Shown here piece after piece: positions 26,228-34,523 of a stretch of 64,000 nucleotides of DNA. The stretch is from Clostridium intestinale DSM 6191 (lineage in GTDB: Bacteria; Bacillota; Clostridia; Clostridiales; Clostridiaceae): assembly GCF_900130055.1 (NCBI RefSeq), contig NZ_FQXU01000004.1, positions 496,001-560,000 on the forward strand, in the 5' to 3' direction. The notes below the pieces were generated by a model. That model was not told where the DNA came from. It was given only the letters and a program-made list of their open reading frames with translations, and ran no database searches. The position numbers were made by a program, and so were the translations under genes. Position 1 is the stretch's first letter, and the number at the start of each line of letters is the position of its first letter.

Positions 26228-26962
26228 CTATTGCAGCTCATATTTAGGCGGCAAAATCCCTTTGTGCTTATTATAATCATGTTTAGCTTTTATTTTATCA
26301 TCTACTTCTTTATCTCCGCTAGTTCCTTTTTCCATATAATCATTAATTTGTTTGTAGGTAAAACCTAATTTCTCCTCATCAGATTCTCCTGTCAATCCAT
26401 CACTTGGAGTTTTATGAACTAACTCATAAGGCAATCCTAAATAATCACCTATAGCTATTACCTCCTCTGTTGTTAAGTCGCCAATAGGATTAAAGTCATA
26501 GGCATTGTCTCCCCACTTTGTAGTATATCCCACAAAACCTTCTGACTTATTTCCTGTACCACATACTCTGTAGTGCATGGAGGAACCTATAGCATACAAA
26601 GTAGTCATTCTAAGTCTTGGTGGAATATTTATTTTTCCATCTTTTGATAAGCTCTCTTCATTGATTTCCTCTAATAATCCCTTATATGCCTTCTCTATAT
26701 TTACTACCTTATAATTAATTCCTAACATCTCTACAATCTTCAAGCTATCTTCTATATCTTTTTGCTCCCCATTTGGCATTAAAACACCAAATACTCTTTC
26801 CTTTCCTAAAGCTTCAACTAAAAGTTTTGAGGTTATGGTGCTGTCTTTTCCTCCACTGATTCCAATAACTGCACCTTTAGCATTAGGTTGTTTTTCAAAA
26901 TATTCTCTAATCCAATTTTTAATTTCTTCACATACCTTTTCCACCTTAAAAATTTCTCTCAT
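26228..26962 (-). CDS. nadE: Ammonia-dependent NAD synthetase
   Basis: 244 residues, PP-loop ATPase of the NadE family without a glutaminase domain, so it uses free ammonia. Motifs: VIGISGGKDSTITSKLLVEA (ATP pyrophosphatase loop), GTGNKSEGFVGYTTKWGD, FNPIGDLTTEEV and the closing TPSDGLTGESDEEKLGF, which bind the deamido-NAD substrate. Converts nicotinate adenine dinucleotide to NAD, the last step. Ends 9 nt upstream of the NrtR-like gene and lies 18 nt after the phosphoribosyltransferase gene; one operon. Confidence 0.94.
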   Translation of the reverse strand: MREIFKVEKVCEEIKNWIREYFEKQPNAKGAVIGISGGKDSTITSKLLVEALGKERVFGVLMPNGEQKDIEDSLKIVEMLGINYKVVNIEKAYKGLLEEINEESLSKDGKINIPPRLRMTTLYAIGSSMHYRVCGTGNKSEGFVGYTTKWGDNAYDFNPIGDLTTEEVIAIGDYLGLPYELVHKTPSDGLTGESDEEKLGFTYKQINDYMEKGTSGDKEVDDKIKAKHDYNKHKGILPPKYELQ

Positions 26963-26980
26963 ACTTCTACCCCTCCTTAT

Positions 26981-28450
26981 TTAAAAATTTCCATGTAGCC
27001 TATTTCTTATTTCCTCTAATGAATAATCTTTTATTAACTTTCCATCCTTAAATACAAGTTCTAATAAATTATCTTCATATGAGGCCTGCTCTTCTATAGT
27101 TAATTCATCTTTATATAAAATATCTTCCCCTTCTTTATAAACGTAACACATACCTTTTTGAGATTTTTTGAAGTCATCTTTATCAGTCTTAGGTGCTTTA
27201 AATATAAATTTTTCCTCATTATTTATTACTGCATGAGTTGCTTTTAATGCAAATCCAAAAGTATCTCTTGTATTGTACTGGTAGGTATAAGAACCTATTC
27301 CAAAGGTACAATTATTTACTGCAAAACCTTTTTCCTCTAAGCCTTTGCAAATATCTTCACATCTTTCTACCGTTATGCTGTCACCATATATTGTTCCTAT
27401 TTTAGAGTTTAAAACCTTATATCCCTTTGAATTAACTTCTCCTCCAAATATATCCCATAGAAGTTCCACAGTTCCTTTATACTCATCACTGCCTTTTTCT
27501 GCATTTTTGTCTCCACAGATTATTTTCACTGGATCTCCGCTATCCCCTCTTATAATTACCTTTCCATCCCTATTTAAAATTTCTTCTTTAAGTCTTGGAA
27601 GTATTGAGGTTATAACATTCCAGTAGTCATAGGTATCAGATACTATGCTTAACGGTCCTTTTGGAAAAACTTCAGTTATTAATCTCTTATAAGCTGAGAA
27701 CTCATCTTCTCCATAGCTGCACATTACGCTGTGCTCTGTAGATGGCGTTCCAACTCCTACTATCTCTTTATCTAAGTTAGCATTATAATACTCCTCTAAA
27801 TAAGTTATAGCAGGTATTGTAGCCGTACCTACGAAAGATAAAAGATGGGCTGAGGCACTTATTTCTGCACTTTCTATTGAGCTGAAACCTCTCATACTAA
27901 AGTCTCCACAAGCTCTTTTAACATCTCCATTATCTACGGTTAATTCAAAATATTTCTCTACTATCTCTCTATATCTATAGGCAATGGTTGCACTAGTCAT
28001 AGGCTGCCATATATTACAACTCATAAAAGTTTCTAGATAATTTACAAGCCAAGGAAAATCTTCATGAGTATTAGTTATCTCAATCATAGGAGTTTTGATA
28101 TTTACCCTAAAGCCTTCTTCAACAGCTTTAATTTGTATAGGAAGATATCCTAAATCGTGAAGTGCTTCAATATGCTTTGTATCAGAAGCTATATCTCCCA
28201 TGGTTTTGGATATTACTCTCTTATACTCTGATATAACTTCTTCTTTATCTCTTGAAAAGAAATTATCATTAAAATACTCAATTAAATACTTCTTTAAAAA
28301 TGGTTGAAGGCCAAACATAACTACCTTGTGCATATCTTCTTTTCTAGACATTCTTGGTGTCCAGTAGCTTACTAGCTTTGTCATTCCTTCTGCATAACAC
28401 ATATGATGTATTGTTTTATAAAAATCTGTTAATAAAAATGGACTTATCAT
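26981..28450 (-). CDS. NAMPT/NadV-like nicotinamide (or nicotinate) phosphoribosyltransferase
   Basis: 489 residues, much longer than many PncB proteins and with the layout of NAMPT: an N-terminal LLTDFYKTIHHMCYAEG, a central MRGFSSIESAEISASAHLLSF, VIIRGDSGDP in the phosphate region, SKIGTIYGDSI and FGIGSYTYQYNTRDTFGFA near the C terminus. It transfers phosphoribose from PRPP to the pyridine base. NAMPT enzymes use nicotinamide, yet a nicotinamidase gene sits just upstream, so nicotinate use cannot be excluded. Two nt separate it from pncA; the PRPP synthetase gene lies in the same operon and can supply its co-substrate. Confidence 0.88.
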   Translation of the reverse strand: MISPFLLTDFYKTIHHMCYAEGMTKLVSYWTPRMSRKEDMHKVVMFGLQPFLKKYLIEYFNDNFFSRDKEEVISEYKRVISKTMGDIASDTKHIEALHDLGYLPIQIKAVEEGFRVNIKTPMIEITNTHEDFPWLVNYLETFMSCNIWQPMTSATIAYRYREIVEKYFELTVDNGDVKRACGDFSMRGFSSIESAEISASAHLLSFVGTATIPAITYLEEYYNANLDKEIVGVGTPSTEHSVMCSYGEDEFSAYKRLITEVFPKGPLSIVSDTYDYWNVITSILPRLKEEILNRDGKVIIRGDSGDPVKIICGDKNAEKGSDEYKGTVELLWDIFGGEVNSKGYKVLNSKIGTIYGDSITVERCEDICKGLEEKGFAVNNCTFGIGSYTYQYNTRDTFGFALKATHAVINNEEKFIFKAPKTDKDDFKKSQKGMCYVYKEGEDILYKDELTIEEQASYEDNLLELVFKDGKLIKDYSLEEIRNRLHGNF

Positions 28451-28452
28451 GC

Positions 28453-29001
28453 TTAATTCCCCCTATTTACTACTTTTACTTGTATTCCTTCTGCTACATC
28501 TAATGCTTTATCATGAAGTGAATCATCAAAACTTGCACAAAGACTTGCGTCTATTAGAATCTCTGCATTTCTATATTGTGATTGAAGCATTACCACATTA
28601 CTTATTACACATATATTAGTAACAACACCTACAAGCTCTATCTCATTAATTTCCTCTCCTAATTCTTCTGAGAGTCTAATCACATCTTTTGGAGACAAAC
28701 CAAAACCTTCTTTTTCATAATGTAGGGTATTTTCTTTCCCTAAAAATTCATTAAGTCTTCCATAAAGTTCATGCCCATTAGTTCCTTTAATACAGTGAAC
28801 TACAGGTAAGTTTTTACCTTCTCTAGTTTCTAAATATTCCTCATAATGAGTGTCATAGGTAAATAAAACCCTATCTCCATTTTTCAAATACTTTTTAACC
28901 TTATCATATATTCCTTCTTCTAGAGTTTCAGCCTTTTTAAACCCTAAAGTTCCATCTACAAAATCCTTTTGATAATCAATAACTACTAATAACTTTTTCA
29001 T
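28453..29001 (-). CDS. pncA: Nicotinamidase
   Basis: 182 residues, isochorismatase-like hydrolase fold. Catalytic Asp in LLVVIDYQKDFVDGTLG; the metal-site Asp and His in FTYDTHYEEY; a PVVHCIKGTNG loop; and the Cys nucleophile in VGVVTNICVISNV, with the preceding cis-peptide VV typical. Hydrolyses nicotinamide to nicotinate. An ATG 10 codons upstream is open, but GGGAGG (29010-29015) is 8 nt from ATG 29001, which gives the normal N terminus. Confidence 0.9.
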   Translation of the reverse strand: MKKLLVVIDYQKDFVDGTLGFKKAETLEEGIYDKVKKYLKNGDRVLFTYDTHYEEYLETREGKNLPVVHCIKGTNGHELYGRLNEFLGKENTLHYEKEGFGLSPKDVIRLSEELGEEINEIELVGVVTNICVISNVVMLQSQYRNAEILIDASLCASFDDSLHDKALDVAEGIQVKVVNRGN

Positions 29002-29020
29002 CTTAATTTCCTCCCTTATT

Positions 29021-29809
29021 TTAAATCTCATATACCTTAATTTTTTTATGCTCTTTACTCAAAATACTATTTGTTGTATATATTCCTGTTATTAAATCGC
29101 TATCTAATAGCTTACCTTCAAATATTGTATCTTCACAATGGGTAACTACAAGATATATTTCTCCTGCTCCCATATCTTTAAGTTTAGAAGCGGTAAGTTC
29201 AAAGGTTCCTCCTTTTGAACATAAATCATCAACTATAATAGCCTTAAAGTTTTTACTTTTTACATCCCCATTGATTTCTAACTTGTTTATAAATCCTGTT
29301 TTAAAATCACGTTCCTTATTTGCAGTTAATATCTTTTCATAAGCTATCTGATGAGCATATCTCTTTGAGGCTCCAGCATCCGGATAAACTAAATATACAT
29401 TTTCATCATTTAATTCTTCCATCAATTGCTCTGTAAGTTTCTTAGACATATTTACTACTTTAACTCTATCTATTAGAGCAACAGATACTTCAGAATGTGG
29501 TTCATAAATTGTTACATTTTCAAAATCTAAACTATTAATTAACTTACACAAATACTTTAAAGTAAATACTGTCAAACCTTCAGTTCTATCCATTCTGCTG
29601 TAAGGCATGTATGGAAGTACTAAACTACACTTCACTCTTAACTCATCTAAATGTCCCTTTAAAAATATTAAATTAGTTATATCTTCATTATTTTCAAACT
29701 TAACCTTAATCTCATTATTATCTTTTATATTTAAATCACCACTATGAATAAGTGCCTCACCATTAGGAAACTTTTTTATATCTATTTTTTCATTATTAAA
29801 ATAAATCAT
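29021..29809 (-). CDS. Short divergent PRPP synthetase
   Basis: 262 residues, shorter than housekeeping Prs (about 315) and divergent. Recognisable parts: FPNGEALIHSG near the start (Prs KFPDGE equivalent), YMPYSRMDR (Prs ARQDR region), YPDAGASKRYAH and the PRPP loop VDDLCSKGGT. First gene of the NAD operon, so its likely role is to make PRPP for the NAMPT-like enzyme. Similar prs-like genes next to NAMPT genes are known from bacteria and phages. ATG 29809 has AGGAGG upstream. Confidence 0.82.
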   Translation of the reverse strand: MIYFNNEKIDIKKFPNGEALIHSGDLNIKDNNEIKVKFENNEDITNLIFLKGHLDELRVKCSLVLPYMPYSRMDRTEGLTVFTLKYLCKLINSLDFENVTIYEPHSEVSVALIDRVKVVNMSKKLTEQLMEELNDENVYLVYPDAGASKRYAHQIAYEKILTANKERDFKTGFINKLEINGDVKSKNFKAIIVDDLCSKGGTFELTASKLKDMGAGEIYLVVTHCEDTIFEGKLLDSDLITGIYTTNSILSKEHKKIKVYEI

Positions 29810-29846
29810 TTTGCATACCTCCTAAATCTTAATACTTATTTTCTTT

Positions 29847-29869
29847 TTGATATTATCAACTTGTTAATA
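29847..29869. promoter_or_regulatory. Candidate operator upstream of the NAD operon
   Basis: Two overlapping inverted repeats about 40-60 bp before the prs-like start: TTGATA-T-TATCAA (29847-29859) and TATCAAC-TT-GTTAATA (29854-29869, one mismatch). They could be the site of the NrtR-like regulator encoded in the operon. I do not have a reliable clostridial NrtR consensus to compare. Confidence 0.45.
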
Positions 29870-29935
29870 TGTATTTATAGTACATCTTATTCAATCTTCT
29901 GTCAATATGTTCTTGAGATTTTTTGTAAAATAAAA

Positions 29936-29962
29936 AGAAGTTCTTAAAATTAAGATACTTCT
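29936..29962 (-). terminator. Terminator of the TetR gene
   Basis: On the minus strand AGAAGT-at-CTTAA...TTAAG-a-ACTTCT with TTTTTATTTT behind it, just past the TetR stop codon. Confidence 0.7.
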
Positions 29963-29986
29963 TGTTTTAAATAATCTGGTATTTAC

Positions 29987-30547
29987 TTAATATGATATTA
30001 TGGTCTTTACCGAAGCTCCAATCATTAATGAATGTATAATTCCTCCCATTTTTTCATCACTTTCTTTCATTCCACTTTTAGCCCATTCTATTAAAATTTT
30101 GTATAGTCCTCCTGAAACAAATTCAATTATAAATCTTTGAACTTCTTCTGGATGAGGATTAGAACATACTACTTCTTTGGATAAGGAATAGAATATGTTA
30201 GTACATCTTTCTAGTATTAAGTTAGCTAGATTAGCTTTAATTAAGTTGTCGATTAATTTTTTATGTTCTCTAAAATATGAAAAAAATCTTATTAGAATTT
30301 CATTATTATCATTTTTTTCGCATATAACTAACTCTTTATATGACTCCTCAAAAAATTCATCTAAATAGTCAGTTATAATATCTTCTAAATTATTATAATT
30401 TCTATAAAAAGCCATTCGTGATACCCCAGCTTTTTTAGTTAATTCCGTTATTGATATTTCCTTAAAATTCTTTTTCTCCATTAAAATCATTAAAGCTGTG
30501 AAAATACTCTCTTTTGTAATTAGATTTTGTGAATTATTATTTCCCAT
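29987..30547 (-). CDS. TetR-family regulator (TetR/AcrR type)
   Basis: 186 residues. HTH in the N-terminal 55 residues: TKESIFTALMILMEKKNFKE, ITELTKKAGVSRMAFYRNYNN. The C-terminal effector domain (about 75-186) has the YkgR/TetR_C type helix pattern. Divergently transcribed from the flavodoxin-ferredoxin gene; a 22 bp palindrome with core GTTACAATTGTAAC lies between them, with a half-site TTGTAACAC near the TetR start. The likely target is that gene and itself. ATG 30547 has GAGGG upstream; a TTG at 30553 is a weaker option. Confidence 0.85.
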   Translation of the reverse strand: MGNNNSQNLITKESIFTALMILMEKKNFKEISITELTKKAGVSRMAFYRNYNNLEDIITDYLDEFFEESYKELVICEKNDNNEILIRFFSYFREHKKLIDNLIKANLANLILERCTNIFYSLSKEVVCSNPHPEEVQRFIIEFVSGGLYKILIEWAKSGMKESDEKMGGIIHSLMIGASVKTIISY

Positions 30548-30628
30548 AAACAAATCCCTCTCTTTTGTAACACTTCCATCTTAAGATATTGATTTTCGCT
30601 ATTTTCTTATATTATACTATATCCAACA

Positions 30629-30650
30629 TAGCGTTACAATTGTAACACTA
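30629..30650. promoter_or_regulatory. TetR-type operator
   Basis: Inverted repeat TAGcGTTACAATTGTAACaCTA with a perfect 14 bp core (30633-30646). It follows a TATACTAT-like -10 (about 30611-30618) of the plus-strand gene, so binding would block transcription. A half-site TTTTGTAACAC lies at about 30565-30575. Confidence 0.65.
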
Positions 30651-30666
30651 CTAAGAGGAGGAACCT

Positions 30667-31410
30667 ATGAAAATTTTTTATTTTACAGCAACAGGTAATA
30701 ATTTATATGTAGCAAAAAGCTTTGAAGCTGAGTATTACTCTATCCCAAAACTATTAAAAGAAAATAACCTTAATTTTGAAGATGATAAAATAGGTATAGT
30801 TTTCCCAGTATATCATAGCGGCGTACCGAAGATAGTTGAAGAGTTTTTGGATAAAGCTAAACTTAAAAGTAATTATTTTTTTGGAATAGCTACTTACGGA
30901 ATGTATGCAGGGGCATCTACAATACATCTATTAAAAATAGGTGAAAGAAACGGGATAAAATTTTCTTACGTAAATGAATTAATAATGGTAGATAACTATA
31001 TTCCTGGATTTGACATGGACAAACAGATAAAAACTCAATCCAAAAAAAATATCGAAGGCAATCTTAATAAAATTATTGAAGATGTAGCTTCAAATAAAAT
31101 TTACTTGAAAAAACACTCCAAGGTTTCTGAATTTTTAAGATCTCTTAATGAAAAATTATATGACCCGAATTTTGATAAAAAATTTATAGTTGATGACAGT
31201 TGTATAAGTTGCAAGATTTGTGAAAAAGTATGCCCAGTTAACAACATAACGGTTGCCACTAAACCTAAATTTAATGGTAACTGTCAACATTGTTTAGCTT
31301 GTATTCAAAACTGCCCTAAAAAAGCTATTAAACTAAAAAATCAAAAAAGTGATTCTAGATTTATAAATGAACATGTTACCTTGAAAGAGATAATAGATTC
31401 AAATAACTAA
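30667..31410 (+). CDS. Flavodoxin-ferredoxin fusion (EFR1-type electron-transfer protein)
   Basis: 247 residues. N-terminal flavodoxin-like domain with IFYFTATGNNLYVAK as the FMN phosphate loop, followed by FPVYHSGVPKIV and TYGMYAGAS loops; the C terminus (about 175-225) has two 4Fe-4S motifs, CISCKICEKVCP and CQHCLACIQNCP. The combination is typical of clostridial EFR1 ferredoxins, probably a low-potential redox carrier or flavin reductase partner. Controlled by the divergent TetR gene. Start ATG 30667 follows GAGGAGG. Confidence 0.86.
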   Translation: MKIFYFTATGNNLYVAKSFEAEYYSIPKLLKENNLNFEDDKIGIVFPVYHSGVPKIVEEFLDKAKLKSNYFFGIATYGMYAGASTIHLLKIGERNGIKFSYVNELIMVDNYIPGFDMDKQIKTQSKKNIEGNLNKIIEDVASNKIYLKKHSKVSEFLRSLNEKLYDPNFDKKFIVDDSCISCKICEKVCPVNNITVATKPKFNGNCQHCLACIQNCPKKAIKLKNQKSDSRFINEHVTLKEIIDSNN

Positions 31411-31416
31411 TTATAA

Positions 31417-31459
31417 AAGGAAATAAGCACTTTATATGATACCTAGTACTTATTTCCTT
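31417..31459. terminator. Bidirectional terminator between convergent genes
   Basis: AAGGAAATAAG (31417-31427) pairs with CTTATTTCCTT (31449-31459), serving both the flavodoxin-ferredoxin gene and the minus-strand secreted-protein gene. Confidence 0.75.
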
Positions 31460-31472
31460 ACCTATTCTTATA

Positions 31473-31961
31473 CTATTCTATTAATATCTTTAAGATATTT
31501 GAGGTGTTATGCTTATCATCCCAGTAAGCATTAATCTCAAAAATATATTCTCCTTCTTTTTCAGGAAGCAATATTGTTACTAAATTTGAGATATCACCTC
31601 TAATTTCTTGATACACCTCTCTATTATCCTTATCTTTCCATATTGAAACTATAAGTTTTTGAGGTGGACAATTTATAGGCTTAGTCTTAAAAGTTATATC
31701 CATATAACCACTTGCAGTACACTTTATAGCTTCTAACTTTTCACCAATCTCATATGAAGATCCTGCTAGATAACTATTTCCACCTTCTCCGTTTATCCAA
31801 TTATGCTCACCTTGAGATGAGGTTATTTTTTTATTATTATATTTAAAATGAACTTTGGGTATTTCATAGGGTACATCAGATTTAGAATATAGTTTATATA
31901 AATTAAAACCTATAATAAAAATTAAACCTATTGTAAACATACAAGCTATAAATCTCTTCAT
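31473..31961 (-). CDS. Secreted or membrane-anchored beta-rich protein of unknown function
   Basis: 162 residues. N-terminal hydrophobic segment (about 2-24, CMFTIGLIFIIGFNL) acts as signal or anchor. The rest is predicted beta-rich: YMDITFKTKPINCPPQKLIV and EGEYIFEINAYWDD are sandwich-like strands. No lipobox is convincing, although a Cys lies in the hydrophobic segment. GGTGG (31969-31973) is 7 nt from ATG 31961; an ATG two codons upstream is possible. Function unknown. Confidence 0.72.
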   Translation of the reverse strand: MKRFIACMFTIGLIFIIGFNLYKLYSKSDVPYEIPKVHFKYNNKKITSSQGEHNWINGEGGNSYLAGSSYEIGEKLEAIKCTASGYMDITFKTKPINCPPQKLIVSIWKDKDNREVYQEIRGDISNLVTILLPEKEGEYIFEINAYWDDKHNTSNILKILIE

Positions 31962-32035
31962 AAGCATTCCACCAATCCCATTTACACTATTATATTAGTA
32001 TTTCTACATGTAATTTTAATTTCCTTTAAAGTAAA

Positions 32036-32066
32036 TAAAAATAGCCCTACAAAAGCAGGACTATTC
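32036..32066 (-). terminator. Terminator after thiI
   Basis: On the minus strand AATAGTCCTGC/AGGGCTATT with a TTTTTATTT tail, 17 nt past the thiI stop codon. Confidence 0.75.
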
Positions 32067-32082
32067 ACTATTATATTAAATT

Positions 32083-33237
32083 CTAGAATCTATACACTTC
32101 AACATTATCTACAGCTTCTTTAACTAAAGCTTCGATATCTAAAGCTTCTTCTGATTTTCTTATTGGCTCTACTTGTGGTTTTGTTTTAGGATGTTTAGGT
32201 ACAAATATTGTACAGCAATCTTCATATGGTCTTATAGATATATCGTAAGTTCCTATTCTTCTTGATATATCCATTATGTCTTCTTTATCCATAGATATTA
32301 ATGGTCTAAATACTGGTCTATCTGCTACATCTGTTGAAACTATTAAACCTTCCATAGTTTGAGATGCTACTTGACCTATACTTTCACCTGTAGATACTGA
32401 TTGAATTCCTTTTTGTTCAGCCAATTCACAAGCTACTCTCATCATAAATCTTCTCATGATTATTGTAAGCTCATCTTCTCTACATTTCTCTATTATGCCC
32501 ATTTGAATCTCTGTAAATGGAACTACATATAAATTAACTTTTTCTGTATAACTTGCCAATACTTTTGCTAAATCCTTAACCTTATCTTTAGCTCTTTCTG
32601 AAGTATATGGGTGAGAGTGATAATATACACAGTGAAGTTCTACCCCTCTTCTTGCCATCATATATCCAGCTACAGGTGAATCTATTCCACCAGATAACAT
32701 AAGCATAGTGCTTCCATTAACTCCGTAAGGAAGACCACCTTCTCCTTTTACTATGTCTAACTTAGTATATAGATAAGCCTTATCTCTTATTTCAACCTTA
32801 ACTAAACATTCAGGATTATTTATTTTAACTGAAAGCTCGCCTTCATAGTTAGTTAAAACATATCCTCCAACTTCTCTTGAAACTTCCATAGAGTTTTTAG
32901 GGAACTCCTTGTTTGCTCTATTAGTTTCTATTTTGAAGTTTGATGCTTTAGCTTCTATTACCTTACTTAAAGCAAGTTTTTTAATTTCTTCATAATCTCT
33001 TTCTATTTGAGTTACTATACAAACCTGAGTTACTCCAAATACTTTTCTAACTCTACTACAAGCTTCTTCTAAATCCTCTGAATATACGAACCATCTTCCC
33101 ATATCTGTGATGAATTCATATTCTATTCCTTCAAGTTTTTTAGCTATATTCTTTTTTAATAGTCTCTCGAATTTATTTCTGTTTAGTCCCTTTAAGAATA
33201 TCTCTGGGGCACTTTTTATAAGTAATAATTTTTTCAT
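32083..33237 (-). CDS. thiI: tRNA 4-thiouridine synthetase
   Basis: 384 residues. N-terminal ferredoxin-like and THUMP domains (about 1-165), then a PP-loop ATPase with MLMLSGGIDSPVAGYMMARRG. It lacks the C-terminal rhodanese of the E. coli enzyme, as usual for Firmicutes. The C-terminal DCCTIFVPKHPKTKP segment holds Cys residues and the conserved ATPase site. Adds sulfur to U8 of tRNA; it may also serve thiamine synthesis in some bacteria. Overlaps the cysteine desulfurase gene by 4 nt (ATGA), which should deliver persulfide directly. Confidence 0.94.
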   Translation of the reverse strand: MKKLLLIKSAPEIFLKGLNRNKFERLLKKNIAKKLEGIEYEFITDMGRWFVYSEDLEEACSRVRKVFGVTQVCIVTQIERDYEEIKKLALSKVIEAKASNFKIETNRANKEFPKNSMEVSREVGGYVLTNYEGELSVKINNPECLVKVEIRDKAYLYTKLDIVKGEGGLPYGVNGSTMLMLSGGIDSPVAGYMMARRGVELHCVYYHSHPYTSERAKDKVKDLAKVLASYTEKVNLYVVPFTEIQMGIIEKCREDELTIIMRRFMMRVACELAEQKGIQSVSTGESIGQVASQTMEGLIVSTDVADRPVFRPLISMDKEDIMDISRRIGTYDISIRPYEDCCTIFVPKHPKTKPQVEPIRKSEEALDIEALVKEAVDNVEVYRF

Positions 33238-34373
33238 TTTCTAACTCTCCTTAAAAATAACAATGATTTCTTAAGTGCTTCGTTGGATAAATCCACTTCT
33301 TCTAATGTATTAAATCTTGAAAAAGAAAATCTTATAGCACCATCTATATCTTTATAGTCTAACCCTAAAGCTTTTAATACATGACTCTCTTTACCACCTC
33401 TTGACGAACAAGCAGAACCTGTGGATACAAATATACCATTTTCCTCAAGGGCATGTAAAAGAACCTCTCCTCTTATACCAGTAAAAGAAACATTTAATAT
33501 GTATGGACTTATGTTTTCCTTTTGAGGAGAATTTATTTTTATATTTTCTATTCCTTTAAGTTTTTCTATAAAATGTTCTTTTATTTCCCAAACCTTTTTA
33601 TAACTTTCTTTAATTGAGGCTTGTGCCATCTTTGCTGCTACAACCATTCCCATTACTCCAGGTAAGTTCTCTGTACCACTTCTAAAACCAGACTCTTGTC
33701 CACCACCTGAAATCAATGGTTTTAGTCTTAGACCTTTTCTTATATAACAAAAACCTACGCCCTTAGGTCCATGAAATTTATGAGAACTTACAGTTAAATA
33801 ATCTATGTTAGCTTTTTTAACATCAATAGCTATTTTACCATAACTTTGAACTCCGTCTACATGAAATTTTGCTCTAGTAGAATTCTCTTTAATTATTTTG
33901 CCTATTTCTTCAATAGGCTGAATAGTTCCGATTTCATTATTAACATGCATTATGGATACTAATACAGTATTTTTATCTATAAAGCCTTTTAGTTCTCCTA
34001 AATCAACTTCACCATTTTCATTAAGAGATAATTCATGTACAGTTATTCCCTGCTCCCTTAACTCATTTAAAGCATTTAAAACTGAAGGATGTTCAAACTT
34101 AGTTGTAATAATATTGTTTCCTGACTTTCCGATTCCTTTTAGTATAAAATTATTTCCTTCACTTCCTCCTGAAGTAAAAAATATTTCATCTGAGGTTGCA
34201 TTTATAGTTTTGGCTAATTCTTCTCTACTAGTTAATAGCATTCTTTCTGCATTTAACCCTAACTTATGAAGAGAAGATGGATTGCCATAATATTCTTTCA
34301 TTCCTACTACTACTGATTCTATAACTTCTTCTGTAGGTGGAGTAGTTGCTGCGTTATCAAAATATATACTCAC
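33234..34373 (-). CDS. Cysteine desulfurase (NifS/IscS class, thiI partner)
   Basis: 379 residues, PLP enzyme. IYFDNAATTPP at the start, FTSGGSEGNN, SHKFHGPKGVGF with the PLP lysine, and STGSACSSRGG with the catalytic Cys. The short Cys loop is of the class I type, close to the NifZ protein that pairs with ThiI in Bacillus. No iscU is adjacent, so the primary role is probably tRNA thiolation rather than Fe-S assembly. Start GTG 34373, with AAGGGTG 6 nt upstream, gives the normal MSIYFDNAAT terminus; a GTG at 34382 is possible. Confidence 0.9.
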   Translation of the reverse strand: MSIYFDNAATTPPTEEVIESVVVGMKEYYGNPSSLHKLGLNAERMLLTSREELAKTINATSDEIFFTSGGSEGNNFILKGIGKSGNNIITTKFEHPSVLNALNELREQGITVHELSLNENGEVDLGELKGFIDKNTVLVSIMHVNNEIGTIQPIEEIGKIIKENSTRAKFHVDGVQSYGKIAIDVKKANIDYLTVSSHKFHGPKGVGFCYIRKGLRLKPLISGGGQESGFRSGTENLPGVMGMVVAAKMAQASIKESYKKVWEIKEHFIEKLKGIENIKINSPQKENISPYILNVSFTGIRGEVLLHALEENGIFVSTGSACSSRGGKESHVLKALGLDYKDIDGAIRFSFSRFNTLEEVDLSNEALKKSLLFLRRVRK

Positions 34374-34478
34374 TCCTATCACCCTTTCTCTATATTACTC
34401 TCTTCCTTAAAAAGACTCTAATACAAGATTAATTAAAAACCTTCATTATGTCAAAGGTAAGTTTCATTTAAAATAGGT

Positions 34479-34512
34479 AAAATCCACTATGAATATATCA
34501 TAATGGATTTTT
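34479..34512 (-). terminator. Terminator of the VTT membrane protein gene
   Basis: AAAATCCACTATGA / TCATAATGGATTTTT, a long stem with one mismatch about 10 bp past the stop codon. Confidence 0.75.
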
Positions 34513-34523
34513 AGTTAATCTAT

